From Bin5 sp965220715 (lineage in GTDB: Bacteria; Chloroflexota; Anaerolineae; Caldilineales; Caldilineaceae), in the NCBI GenBank assembly GCA_965220715.1, contig OZ244843.1, forward strand, positions 4,712,001 through 4,776,000: a stretch of DNA of 64,000 bases, given 5' to 3'. A model generated the notes under the pieces. The model saw only the letters and a program-made list of their open reading frames with translations, searched no databases and was not told the DNA's origin. Below are positions 1 to 8,441 of this stretch, piece by piece. Made by a program: the position numbers and the translations under genes. How positions within the stretch are numbered: position 1 is the stretch's first letter; each line of letters starts with the position of its first letter.

Positions 1-788
1 TGTGGGGGTACGCCATCACGGTCGTATTGCCCATGATCTGGACCGTGCTGCAGTCCTTTCGCAATTCCAAAGAGATCATCTTCGAACCGTGGAATTTCCC
101 CAGCAGCCTCTTATGGGAGAACTACAGCAACGCCCTGATTTCGCTTAACGTAGCGACCTACTTTCTGAACAGTGTTATCGTCACCACCACCTCCCTCGTG
201 CTCGGCGTACTCCTGGCCTCGATGATCGCCTACGTGCTGGCGCGCTACGATTTCTTCGGCAACCGCTTCATCTACTACTATCTGTTGTCTTCCATGGTCA
301 TCCCCGGCTTTCTGCTGGCTGTGCCTCTCTGGCTGATGATCCGGGAGTGGGGGATGCTGAACAACTACGCCAGCTTGATACTGATCTACAGCAGCGGTCT
401 TGCCTGGAGCGTCTTCATTCTTCACGCCTTCTTCAAGACCCTGCCACCCGAACTGGAGGATGCGGCCATCATCGACGGCTGCTCCTTGTTCGGCGTCTGG
501 TGGCGGGTGATGATGCCCATGTCCACACCGGGGCTGCTGACGGTGTCGCTGTTCTCCTTCCTCGGCCATTGGAATGAATACTTCTGGGCCTTGATCATCC
601 TTTGGGATGACGCCAAGCGCACCCTGCCCGTTGGCATGGCAGAACTGCTGGCGGTGCAGACCTACCGCATCGACTACGGTCCGCTGTTTGCCGGATTCGT
701 GATCATGCTCATCCCCACTCTGACCGTCTACGCCATCTTCCAGAACAAGCTGACGCAGGGCATCACCATCGGCGCGTTGAAGGGATAA
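1..788 (+). CDS. Carbohydrate ABC transporter permease, MalG-like (5' end missing)
   Basis: Inner-membrane permease of a CUT1-type sugar importer. The reading frame is open from the first full codon at position 3, so the start lies outside the window; 261 residues are visible. Five complete hydrophobic segments and the end of one more can be seen. The EAA loop that contacts the ATPase reads ELEDAAIIDGCSLFGVWWRV (about nt 453-512), with the conserved EAA and the G three residues after it. The C-terminus (QGITIGALKG) is typical of MalG/UgpE proteins. Its likely partner permease is at 2442-3419, separated by a glycosidase-like gene. No ATPase or binding-protein gene is visible, so these are upstream or elsewhere. 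Family is certain; the substrate is unknown, and the neighbours suggest a uronic-acid-containing or sialylated glycan product. Confidence 0.9.
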   Translation, partial: WGYAITVVLPMIWTVLQSFRNSKEIIFEPWNFPSSLLWENYSNALISLNVATYFLNSVIVTTTSLVLGVLLASMIAYVLARYDFFGNRFIYYYLLSSMVIPGFLLAVPLWLMIREWGMLNNYASLILIYSSGLAWSVFILHAFFKTLPPELEDAAIIDGCSLFGVWWRVMMPMSTPGLLTVSLFSFLGHWNEYFWALIILWDDAKRTLPVGMAELLAVQTYRIDYGPLFAGFVIMLIPTLTVYAIFQNKLTQGITIGALKG

Positions 789-791
789 CTT

Positions 792-860
792 CAGTGGCCG
801 GTGGCCAGTACCTATTCGACGCTACCGGGGCTTCACCGACCACCGGTCGCTGAAAACTGG
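792..860. repeat. Intergenic inverted repeat with CCGGTGG/CCACCGG arms
   Basis: The spacer between the permease and the glycosidase-like gene carries CCGGTGG (798-804) and its exact complement CCACCGG (840-846). Similar arms recur in other spacers of this window (5890-5945 and 12388-12442), which suggests a dispersed, degenerate repeat family. There is no T-run, so it is not an obvious intrinsic terminator. Confidence 0.45.
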
Positions 861-868
861 ACACTACC

Positions 869-2332
869 ATGGCACTTGAACTCTTCCCGGGAAAGCACCT
901 GTTCGTTGACGACTACCGCATCGAAGGGTTGACGGCGGCATGGCGCGTCCTCAACCGGCCGTCCAAACATGCTGACAGCCCGATTTTCCGGAGTGAGAAC
1001 GGCTGGGAAACCAAAGGGCTTCACGGCCACTGCCTCTATGACCGGAGGCGTCGACTCTTTCGCATGTGGTACACGGCATTCGGCGGCGGCGTAGTGGGCA
1101 CGCGTGTGTTGGGACAGGACAATCCCCCCTTCAGCGTACAGGAGAACTATATCTGCTACGCCGAATCGGAGGACGCCGTACATTGGCGGCGCCCCTCTGC
1201 CGGCATGGTCGAATACGACGGCAGCACGGACAACAACATTGTCTTCCAGTCGATGCGCAGTCCGGGCCGCGCCAGCATTCAGGAGCTGATTGACGACCCG
1301 TTCGAAGAGGACCCACAGAAACGCTACAAGATGATGTACCTGGACCAGGCCGGCGAGAAGGAGGCCGGCGGCGGTCTCAGCCCCGACCAGATGCTGCGGC
1401 TCTTCGCCTTTTCGCCAGACGGGATCCACTGGAACAAGCTGGCGCCCCAGCCCGACGCGGTGGGACGCCTGTTCATGGTGACGCGCTATCTGGATGTGAC
1501 GCCGTCGGGGATCATCGACCCCGACGCCCGCTATATCATCTACGGGCAGCGCGGTTCGCCGTGGAAGACGCGGCAGGTCGGGCGGCGCGACAGCAATGAC
1601 TTTCTTAACTGGAGTGAAAACCGGCCGGTGCTTGAAAGCAGCCTGCACGACACGCCGGGCGAAGAGCTTTATTACATGTCCACCCCGTCCATAAACCAGA
1701 CGTACGCGGGTCTGCACCTCGGCGTGCTGGGCGCTTACTATACGAATTTGAGCCACGAGTTCAATCCGGCGCGGAACCACGGTGTGACCGAGGCGCAGTT
1801 GGCCTACAGCCGCGATTCCGTGCGCTGGCAGCGCTGGCGCGAACCGCTCATCCCCCGCGGCGCCAAGGGAACCTTCGACTACGGCGGCGTCTATTGCAGC
1901 TTCCCGGCCATCAGCGAGGACAGCATCCACTTCCTCTACAGCGGCCATTCTACGCCCCACGGCGACAAGACCTCCATCCCCTTGCTCGGCCTGGCGACAA
2001 TGCGGCTCGACGGCTTCGTCTCGGTCGAGGCCGAGGGCTATATGGAGGGCAGCCTGCTGACGCGGCCCCACCACTGGAAGGCATCCGACCTGCGCGTCAA
2101 CGTGCAGGCTGCCGGAGGCGCCCTGCGCGTGCAGTTGCAGGACGAAACGAAGACGCCGGTGGCGGGCCATACTTTTGCCGACTGCGACCCGATCGGAGAG
2201 GACACGCTCGATCAGCGGGTCACTTGGCAGGGGCGGGGCGATCTCTCGGCACTCCGCGACCGGATGGTGGCCGTGCAGTTCAGGCTCACCCCGGAAGTCA
2301 GGCTCTACTCCTACACACTGACGCCGGGTTAA
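869..2332 (+). CDS. Predicted glycosidase-like five-bladed beta-propeller protein
   Basis: A 487-residue protein without signal peptide or membrane segment. The N-terminus (LFVDDYRIEGL followed by RVLNRPSKH) and regular Trp/Tyr-rich strands resemble uncharacterised proteins with the GH32/GH43-type five-bladed propeller fold. A C-terminal beta-rich part (about 380-487) resembles the sandwich module of GH32 enzymes. Candidate acidic residues occur near the N-terminus (DD at about 13-14), but I cannot assign a catalytic triad. The ATG at 869 follows a 69-base spacer with no strong ribosome-binding site. It sits between two ABC permease genes, so it probably acts on the imported sugar in the cytoplasm. 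Fold assignment is moderate; substrate unknown. Confidence 0.6.
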   Translation: MALELFPGKHLFVDDYRIEGLTAAWRVLNRPSKHADSPIFRSENGWETKGLHGHCLYDRRRRLFRMWYTAFGGGVVGTRVLGQDNPPFSVQENYICYAESEDAVHWRRPSAGMVEYDGSTDNNIVFQSMRSPGRASIQELIDDPFEEDPQKRYKMMYLDQAGEKEAGGGLSPDQMLRLFAFSPDGIHWNKLAPQPDAVGRLFMVTRYLDVTPSGIIDPDARYIIYGQRGSPWKTRQVGRRDSNDFLNWSENRPVLESSLHDTPGEELYYMSTPSINQTYAGLHLGVLGAYYTNLSHEFNPARNHGVTEAQLAYSRDSVRWQRWREPLIPRGAKGTFDYGGVYCSFPAISEDSIHFLYSGHSTPHGDKTSIPLLGLATMRLDGFVSVEAEGYMEGSLLTRPHHWKASDLRVNVQAAGGALRVQLQDETKTPVAGHTFADCDPIGEDTLDQRVTWQGRGDLSALRDRMVAVQFRLTPEVRLYSYTLTPG

Positions 2333-2441
2333 CCGGACTTACACGAATTCACTTTCCAGTTTTCAGTTTCCAGCTCTTGGTGAATCACCGGCTACGCTCC
2401 ATCTACTGATAACCAGAAGCTGCAGTCCGGAAAGCACCCGC

Positions 2442-3419
2442 ATGACCAAGCGGTCTGACTGGCAAAAACGTCTTTTCATCGGCAGTTTCCTCTTGCCCGG
2501 TCTGGCCCTCTACACGCTGTTTGTCGCTTATCCCACGGCGGAGGGCCTGCGCATCAGCTTGATGGACGAAAGCCTCAATATCAGCCTGCGACTGGTCTTT
2601 GAGGGACGGCCGGCGGGCGGGAGTTGGACGGATTTGGTTGGCACGGCGCTGGTGAACTATAAACGGCTCTTATTCGAGATCACCGAACCGGTGGATCTGT
2701 ACCGGGTGCGGCGCTATCTGACCAACAGCCTGTTCCTGTTCCTGTTCACACTGCTCGACCTACTGCTCGGATTCGCCATCGCCGGCTTATTAACCCTAAG
2801 ACCGCGTGGCGCCAGCTTGCTGCGGGCCGTGTACTTCTTTCCGGGCATCCTGTCGGTGGCGGCTACGGCCATCTTATGGGCCATGGTGCTGCACCCGCGG
2901 TATGGTCTCCTCAACCAGATGCTGCGGGCTGTCGGACTGGAATTCTGGACCCAGCCCTGGCTGAGCCAGGTTAAGATGCTGCCGTTTGCCCCGCTGGCTC
3001 TTTACTCGGTGGCTTTCATCGGCATCTGGGGCAGCATGGGCGTCGCCATTCTGCTCTTTACCGCCGCGATCGAAAACGTGCCGGAGGCGCTGCACGAGGC
3101 CGCGCGCATCGATGGCGCAGACGCCCTGCAGGGCTTCGTTTATGTAACCGTGCCCCTGGTGTGGGAGATGTTCAGAACTTTGCTCATTCTGCGCGTCATC
3201 GGCCTGTTCGGCAGCGTGACCGGCTTTTCCACAGTCCACATCCTGCTGAGAGCGGGTGGCGGCAACGCTTGGCTTATCACGAACTACTACCACTATCATG
3301 CTTTTAACGCGCACAACTGGAACTACGCCGCGGCGATCATCGTCGCCGTGACGGTCGTTGCCATCATCCTGGCCGCCGCCACCTTACGGCTGACCCGCAG
3401 AGAACCTGTCACTTACTAG
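2442..3419 (+). CDS. Carbohydrate ABC transporter permease, MalF-like
   Basis: A 325-residue inner-membrane permease with about six predicted membrane segments; the first lies at residues 12-32 (FIGSFLLPGLALYTLFVAYP). The EAA loop reads EALHEAARIDGADALQGF, as in CUT1-family MalF/UgpA subunits. Together with the MalG-like subunit at the window start it would form the heterodimeric channel. The order malG, enzyme, malF is unusual, since malF normally comes directly before malG; the two subunits are split by the propeller gene at 869. The ATG at 2442 follows a spacer holding low-complexity repeats of the type ccagttttcagtttccag (2358-2375). Confidence 0.88.
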   Translation: MTKRSDWQKRLFIGSFLLPGLALYTLFVAYPTAEGLRISLMDESLNISLRLVFEGRPAGGSWTDLVGTALVNYKRLLFEITEPVDLYRVRRYLTNSLFLFLFTLLDLLLGFAIAGLLTLRPRGASLLRAVYFFPGILSVAATAILWAMVLHPRYGLLNQMLRAVGLEFWTQPWLSQVKMLPFAPLALYSVAFIGIWGSMGVAILLFTAAIENVPEALHEAARIDGADALQGFVYVTVPLVWEMFRTLLILRVIGLFGSVTGFSTVHILLRAGGGNAWLITNYYHYHAFNAHNWNYAAAIIVAVTVVAIILAAATLRLTRREPVTY

Positions 3420-3456
3420 AGGCTTACTTACAACACTACAGCGAAGCGAGGTATCT

Positions 3457-4674
3457 ATGGCCGAATACTACGACCTGCTTACCGACCACACACAACGCAC
3501 GCCCCTCACGCCCGCGCCCGAGATCTCCGAAGTCGAGCACGTCACCGTCCGCCATGACCCGGGCTGGTACTGCGCCCATCCCCGCTGGGGCGTGTACAAG
3601 GACTTTGGCGGCGGCGAGGTGATCGTCGGTTTCAAGATGGCGCGGTCGGCCTACAAGCAGATCAGCGACATCAACCACGGCGGCGTCGTCAGGCCCGGTT
3701 ACGAGGCCCGCGCCGTCATCGTCCTGCAGCGCAGCCTGGACGGTGGCCGCACCTGGCCGCGCGAACATGACGTCATCCTCTACGACGAATCGATTTCGGA
3801 TGACGAAAAACGCGCCTTTCTCTACCAGGAAGGCGCGCCGCGCGAACAGTACGACATGTTCTCGCCCGACTCGGTCTTCTGGTTCACGCACACCAACCTG
3901 TGGGATGAGCAGCGCATGGTCTGTTTCGGTCTGCGCTCGGCGGACCGGGGCCGCACATGGGAGAAAGTCCCTACGGTGATCGACCCGCCGCCGGGCAGAG
4001 CCGGTGTGCGCAAGAAGTTCTCGCCGGTCGTGCGCCGCCCCGACGGCAAGACGCTCATAACCGTCTTCAACGACGGAACCAGCCCCATCTACCGCAGCCT
4101 CGATCAGGGCATCACCTGGGAGTTCGTCAGCCGTTCGGCTGTGGACCCAACCGGCGGCGGCTCGTTCACCTATGACGGCCTCATCCAACTACCGAGCGGT
4201 GAACTGCAGAGCTACCAGACCTACTTTGGCCAAACGCTTTACGATAGGGATCCAAACCGGAACAGTTTGACCATGTCCTCAAGCGTGGACGGCGGTTATA
4301 CCTGGACGACGCCCGTCCCCACTGTCGGCGAAGGCGGTTCATGCTGGAACTTCCCGGCCGCGCAGCAGGGCCGGGAGGATGTTCCCTACCGGTCGGGGTA
4401 CCCCGTTCTGCTCGATGACGGACGCATTGTGGTTGTGTGGGCGCGCCGCCTCATGCCTTTCGGCGTGGGCGGAACGCTGAGCGCGGACGGCGGACGCACC
4501 TGGAGCGAGGAGTTCATCATCCGCGCCGACGATACCGGCTCCTGGGATCACGGCTATGCCATCGGCGGCCAGGCCGAGGACGGCCGCGTCTACATCACCT
4601 ACTACTATAACGAGCCGGACAAACCTTACGTGGAATCGATTCGTTATATTGACTCCACCTTCTTCCGCGTGTGA
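3457..4674 (+). CDS. Sialidase/BNR-repeat glycosidase-like protein
   Basis: A 405-residue six-bladed-propeller protein with five Asp-box (BNR) motifs of the S-x-D-x-G-x-T-W type: SLDGGRTW (93-100), SADRGRTW (161-168), SLDQGITW (214-221), SVDGGYTW (276-283) and SADGGRTW (342-349). This is characteristic of sialidases and related exo-glycosidases. There is no signal peptide, so a cytoplasmic role on imported oligosaccharides fits. The ATG at 3457 has a purine-rich stretch (agcgaagcgagg) upstream. I cannot confirm the Arg triad of true sialidases, and many bacterial proteins of this type act on other substrates. Position between the permease and the dehydratase gene supports a role in the same catabolic pathway. 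Confidence 0.8.
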   Translation: MAEYYDLLTDHTQRTPLTPAPEISEVEHVTVRHDPGWYCAHPRWGVYKDFGGGEVIVGFKMARSAYKQISDINHGGVVRPGYEARAVIVLQRSLDGGRTWPREHDVILYDESISDDEKRAFLYQEGAPREQYDMFSPDSVFWFTHTNLWDEQRMVCFGLRSADRGRTWEKVPTVIDPPPGRAGVRKKFSPVVRRPDGKTLITVFNDGTSPIYRSLDQGITWEFVSRSAVDPTGGGSFTYDGLIQLPSGELQSYQTYFGQTLYDRDPNRNSLTMSSSVDGGYTWTTPVPTVGEGGSCWNFPAAQQGREDVPYRSGYPVLLDDGRIVVVWARRLMPFGVGGTLSADGGRTWSEEFIIRADDTGSWDHGYAIGGQAEDGRVYITYYYNEPDKPYVESIRYIDSTFFRV

Positions 4675-4698
4675 AAGCGCCAGGAGGACGACCGACCC

Positions 4699-5883
4699 AT
4701 GAAGATAACCAGACTCAAGCTGACGCCGCTCAAGTTTCCGGCTGCTCCTCGGAAACATACCATCCATTCAATCAATCCCATCTACATCTTCCCCGATCTG
4801 CGCTATGATTCGCCCGCGCCGGCGCCGCGGCGCGGGCCGGACATGCTCGTTTTACAGGTGGAGACCGACGAGGGCATCACAGGTGTGTCGAGCACCGGCT
4901 ACGCCGCCACCAGCGTCTACCCTTACATACGGGATATCCTTGCCCCGGCGCTCGTCGGTGAGGACGCATTCCGCACCCAGTGGCTGTGGGAGAAGATGTT
5001 CCGCTACAGCATCGCCTCGGCACGCGAAGGCGTTACCAGCAGCGCCATCAGCCTGATCGACGTTGCCCTGTGGGACCTCAAGGGCAGAGCCCTCAATCAG
5101 CCGGTGTACAACCTGCTCGGCGGCAGGACGAAGGACCGCATCCGCGCCTATGCCAGCCATCTGTATGTCTATGCCAGCGATGCCGGCGATCCCGACCTGG
5201 GCCTGCTGCGCGAGGAGGCGGCCATCTATGTCGAGCAGGGCTTCACCGCGGTGAAACAGAGGTTCGGCTTCGGCCCCTGGGATGGGCTGGAGGGCATGAA
5301 GAAGAACCGGGCGCTCGTGCAAACGGCGCGCGAGACAATCGGCGATGACATCGAGTTGATGGTAGACTGCTGTCGTGCCTTCGATGCCGATTACGCCATC
5401 ACGATGGCGCGCATGGTGGAAGAGTTCAACCTGACCTGGCTGGAGGAACCGGTGCAGCCGCACGACCACGCCGGCTATGTCAAAGTACGCGCCGCCGCCT
5501 CTATGCCGATCTCCGGCGGCGAAAATGAGTACAGCAAACACGCCTTTCGCCGCTGGGCCGAGTTGGGCTGCGCCGACATCTGGCAGCCGGACGTCGACCG
5601 TGCGGCCGGCGTCACCGAGGTACAAAAGATCGTCAACCTGGCGGCTTCCTTCGATATCCCCGTCATTCTCCACGGCGGTTGGGCGACGAACTTTCACCTG
5701 GCAATGGCCAACGTCAACATCCCCCTCGCTGAATACTTTCCACCCCAGGAGGAGAACGAAGGGGCGCACGTCTTCCACGGCGAACCCACAGTGAAGGATG
5801 GATACCTGGAGTTGACCGACAAGCCCGGCTTTGGCCTTGAACTGGACGAGGAAGCGCTCGAACGCTTTGAATACGAAGGATAA
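4699..5883 (+). CDS. Mandelate racemase/muconate lactonizing family enzyme (sugar-acid dehydratase-like)
   Basis: A 394-residue member of the enolase superfamily, expected to abstract the proton alpha to a carboxylate with Mg2+. Visible residues fit the mandelate-racemase subgroup: a K-x-R motif (AVKQRF, K186), metal ligands D223 (MVDCCRAF), E249 (TWLEEP) and E275 (SGGENE), and a His/Asp dyad with H325 (VILHGGW) and D298 or D300 (WQPDVDR). Many such enzymes dehydrate galactarate, glucarate, galactonate or fuconate. The next gene encodes an HpcH/HpaI aldolase and a uronate-dehydrogenase-like gene lies at 9187, so dehydration of an aldarate or aldonate is the best guess. The ATG at 4699 follows an AGGAGG sequence (4681-4686). 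Confidence 0.85.
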   Translation: MKITRLKLTPLKFPAAPRKHTIHSINPIYIFPDLRYDSPAPAPRRGPDMLVLQVETDEGITGVSSTGYAATSVYPYIRDILAPALVGEDAFRTQWLWEKMFRYSIASAREGVTSSAISLIDVALWDLKGRALNQPVYNLLGGRTKDRIRAYASHLYVYASDAGDPDLGLLREEAAIYVEQGFTAVKQRFGFGPWDGLEGMKKNRALVQTARETIGDDIELMVDCCRAFDADYAITMARMVEEFNLTWLEEPVQPHDHAGYVKVRAAASMPISGGENEYSKHAFRRWAELGCADIWQPDVDRAAGVTEVQKIVNLAASFDIPVILHGGWATNFHLAMANVNIPLAEYFPPQEENEGAHVFHGEPTVKDGYLELTDKPGFGLELDEEALERFEYEG

Positions 5884-5889
5884 CCAACA

Positions 5890-5945
5890 GTTGCCCGTGG
5901 TCGGTGGTGCCTGCCCACCAGCCACCGGTCCCTGGTCACCGAATT
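5890..5945. repeat. Intergenic inverted repeat related to 792-860
   Basis: The spacer contains CGGTGG (5902-5907) and CCACCG (5922-5927) in inverted orientation, followed by a second CTGGTCACCG sequence. It resembles the spacer repeats at 792-860 and 12388-12442. No U-tract follows, so a terminator role is not evident. Confidence 0.4.
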
Positions 5946-5957
5946 CAGGAGATTGAT

Positions 5958-6683
5958 ATGTCAGACGGCGCGTCCTTAAAACAACGCATACGCGGGGGAG
6001 ATATCGTGATCGGCGTGTCCGCCCCCCTCAACACCAACAAGAGCCAACTGGAAGACATTCTCGGCAAGGACTCTTACGACTTCCTGTCGCTGGACAGCCA
6101 GCATTCCCCTTACAACGAAGAGAAATTGGTTGACTACTGCGGACTGGCCGCGGAGTTGGGTATCCCCGTCCAGTTTCGCATCAAGCACACACGGCACGCC
6201 TACCTGATCGGCAATATCCTCGATCTGGGCCCGCTCGGCATCGAGATTCCGATCGTGGAGGAGGAGGCGACGGTGGATGAAGCGGTCGAAGCCTTCTACT
6301 ACCCCCAGGTCGGCAGGAGGAGTTGGGGCGGCGCGGCGCGTTATGGCATCGAGGGCCGCGACGTTCGCTTGGAGTATGCGGACTGGTGGAACCGCACCGG
6401 TATTCTGTGCCTTCAGATGGAGTCGGTTCGCGCCGTAACCAATGTGCGCAAACTGGCCAAACCGGGCGTTGACTGCCTGACCTGGGGGCCGAACGACCTG
6501 CTTTTCGACCTGGAAGCCCACCCGGAGCACCCCTTCAAGACGGTCGACGACTGTGTGCGCCACGCGCTCAAACAGTTGCAAGGCGCGGACACCAAAATCA
6601 GCTTCAGGAGCTACTCGCCGGACCAACGCAACAAATACATTGATATGGGCGTCACAGTACTAATGGAAAGCCCGATCCCATAA
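5958..6683 (+). CDS. HpcH/HpaI-type aldolase (2-keto-3-deoxy sugar acid aldolase-like)
   Basis: A 241-residue class II, metal-dependent aldolase that would cleave a 2-keto-3-deoxy (or 5-keto-4-deoxy) sugar acid to pyruvate and an aldehyde. The active-site segment reads SLDSQHS: H49 corresponds to the general base, but the usual DGEH is DSQH here, so the Glu is a Gln. The predicted metal ligands are E155 (LQMES) and D180 (WGPNDL). The chosen ATG at 5958 has a ribosome-binding site (caggag, 5946-5951); an upstream TTG at 5904 would add 18 unlikely residues. Placed just after the dehydratase, it would take the dehydration product, as GarL does for 5-keto-4-deoxyglucarate in enterobacteria. Confidence 0.85.
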   Translation: MSDGASLKQRIRGGDIVIGVSAPLNTNKSQLEDILGKDSYDFLSLDSQHSPYNEEKLVDYCGLAAELGIPVQFRIKHTRHAYLIGNILDLGPLGIEIPIVEEEATVDEAVEAFYYPQVGRRSWGGAARYGIEGRDVRLEYADWWNRTGILCLQMESVRAVTNVRKLAKPGVDCLTWGPNDLLFDLEAHPEHPFKTVDDCVRHALKQLQGADTKISFRSYSPDQRNKYIDMGVTVLMESPIP

Positions 6684-6757
6684 CACCAGAATCCGGCAGC
6701 GTTGCCGGCAGCTGGTCACGAGCCAATGATAACCACTTCTGTAGCGGAGGAGGGGAG

Positions 6758-7615
6758 ATGGCAGCGCACCATGGCGAATTCAATTTCAAGGCCGTAGAGG
6801 GGTGGGGGCTGGGACCGGATGGCCGCGCCTTCGGCGGCGTGACGCCGGCGGTGGCGACCGATTCGCGTGACCGCGTCTACATCGCCCGCCGCGAGCCCGC
6901 GGCGATCCTGGTCTATGACCGTGAGGGCAATTTCCTGACCGCGTGGGGCGACAACCTTTTCAAGAACCCGCACAGTGTCTGGTTCAACGAACAAGACCAG
7001 CTTTACGTGGCCGACGTCGATGACCATACGGTTCGCAAGCTCGACTCGGACGGGCGCGTGTTGCAGACGCTGGGCACGCCCGATATGGTTGGCGAGCCGG
7101 GTCAGCCGTTCAACCAGCCGACCTGGGCGGTGGAGGCGCCTTGGGGCGATCTTTACGTCTCAGACGGATACGGCCAGTTCCGCGTGCATCGCTTCTCCGC
7201 CGACGGGACGCTGCTGCACTCGTGGGGAGAAGAGGGCGCAGGGCCGGGCCAATTCGCCTTGCCCCACTGCCTGCGCGTGGACAGCCGCAACCGCCTTTTG
7301 GTCCTGGACCGCGAGAACAGACGCCTCCAAATCTTCGATGCGGACGGCAATTACCAGGGCGAGTGGCCGGACCTGGACGGCCCCAACGATCTCTTCATCG
7401 ACAAGGACGACATCGTCTACATCGCCGAAGGCAACTACCGCATCAGCGTCTTCAACCTGGACGGAGAACTGCTGGCGCGCTGGGGCGAGCACGGCGAAGC
7501 CGCGGGCCAGTTTGCCGATCACCCGCATGGTCTGTGGCTCGATTCCCGCGGGGACCTTTACGTGGCCGAAGTGCCCTTTCTCGACAACCGCCTTCAGAAA
7601 TTCACCCGGGTATGA
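6758..7615 (+). CDS. NHL-repeat beta-propeller protein
   Basis: A 285-residue protein made almost entirely of NHL repeats. Phrases such as DSRDRVYIA, NEQDQLYVADV, DSRNRLLVLD and DSRGDLYVAEV recur every 45-50 residues and predict a six-bladed propeller. Related propellers include the lyase domain of peptidyl-alpha-hydroxyglycine alpha-amidating enzymes and several sugar lactonases. There is no signal peptide or membrane segment, so it appears cytoplasmic. In this cluster a lactonase that hydrolyses the aldarolactone made by a uronate dehydrogenase is possible, but no catalytic residues can be pinned down. An AGGAGG at 6747-6752 precedes the ATG at 6758 with rather short spacing. Confidence 0.75.
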   Translation: MAAHHGEFNFKAVEGWGLGPDGRAFGGVTPAVATDSRDRVYIARREPAAILVYDREGNFLTAWGDNLFKNPHSVWFNEQDQLYVADVDDHTVRKLDSDGRVLQTLGTPDMVGEPGQPFNQPTWAVEAPWGDLYVSDGYGQFRVHRFSADGTLLHSWGEEGAGPGQFALPHCLRVDSRNRLLVLDRENRRLQIFDADGNYQGEWPDLDGPNDLFIDKDDIVYIAEGNYRISVFNLDGELLARWGEHGEAAGQFADHPHGLWLDSRGDLYVAEVPFLDNRLQKFTRV

Positions 7616-7630
7616 AGCAGAGGACGAACC

Positions 7631-8401
7631 ATGCTCAGCGACCAACAGATCGACCATTTTGAAACATTCGGCTTTCTCTTCTTGCCGCGGCTTTTCCCGC
7701 CTGCCGAGATAGCCGAAATTCGCCGCGCAGCCGATTCGCTATGGCGCGATGAGCGCGGCGGAGGTCCGGACCAGGGCCAATACCAGCATATCGCGCCCTT
7801 CATCGAATCGAGCCCAGATCTCTCCCGCCTCCTCGAAGACGACCGCATCTACCTGACCATCGAACGGTTGCTGGGCGCCGGTTTCGTCTGGGGCGGCTCC
7901 GAGGGCAACAAGGGCAGCTTCAACGAAACGCAGAGCCACGGATGGCACTGCGACCGCCCCGGCGAAGAGGAGCCGGACTATGTACGCATCAAGGTGATGC
8001 TGTACCTGACACCCACGACGAAGGAGACCGGGGCACTACGCGTGATGCCCGGTTCGCATCGCCCGCCATTCTATGATCAACTCAATCGGCTCAACCACAT
8101 CCAGTCCCAGCCGGATGAAATGCCCTTCGGCGTGGCGGGGCCGGAGCTGCCCGGTTGCGCCCTGGAGGTCGAGCCGGGCGACGCCGTATTCTTCAATCAC
8201 TATCTGTATCATGCCGTCTTTGGCAAACAAGCTGACCGGCGTTACATTGCCCTGAAGTTCGCCGCGAAACCAACATCAGACCGTCATTTCGAAGCCCTGA
8301 AAAAACACGGCGCCTTCTCCTTTCACCGGTCCTTTGTGGACCGGGAAAGACCGCGCATCCGGCAGATGACTGAGCAGCTGCCGGCTGAGGATTGGCGCTG
8401 A
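7631..8401 (+). CDS. Phytanoyl-CoA dioxygenase (PhyH) family protein
   Basis: A 256-residue Fe(II)/2-oxoglutarate-dependent oxygenase. The metal-binding facial triad is visible: H106-x-D108 in GWHCDRP and distal H194 in YLYHAVFG; R204 in ADRRYIALKF is the likely 2-oxoglutarate carboxylate ligand. The N-terminal pattern (LSDQQIDHFETFGFLFLPRLF) is typical of the family. It starts 15 bp after the NHL-repeat gene, so the two are probably co-transcribed. PhyH-like proteins are numerous in sugar-catabolic islands of environmental Chloroflexota and Planctomycetes, and their substrates are mostly unknown. An oxidative demethylation or hydroxylation of a modified sugar is speculation. Confidence 0.85.
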   Translation: MLSDQQIDHFETFGFLFLPRLFPPAEIAEIRRAADSLWRDERGGGPDQGQYQHIAPFIESSPDLSRLLEDDRIYLTIERLLGAGFVWGGSEGNKGSFNETQSHGWHCDRPGEEEPDYVRIKVMLYLTPTTKETGALRVMPGSHRPPFYDQLNRLNHIQSQPDEMPFGVAGPELPGCALEVEPGDAVFFNHYLYHAVFGKQADRRYIALKFAAKPTSDRHFEALKKHGAFSFHRSFVDRERPRIRQMTEQLPAEDWR

Positions 8402-8441
8402 CGCTTGCGGGCGAAACGACGCTTACGAGGGAGGGTTCACC

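Noticed and set aside
833..2170. Long antisense open frame over the propeller gene
   Set aside because: High GC content keeps shadow frames open; the + strand product has the family pattern and fits the operon.
5904..5957. Upstream TTG start for the aldolase gene
   Set aside because: It would add 18 residues encoded by the spacer repeat; the ATG at 5958 has a good ribosome-binding site and the normal family N-terminus.
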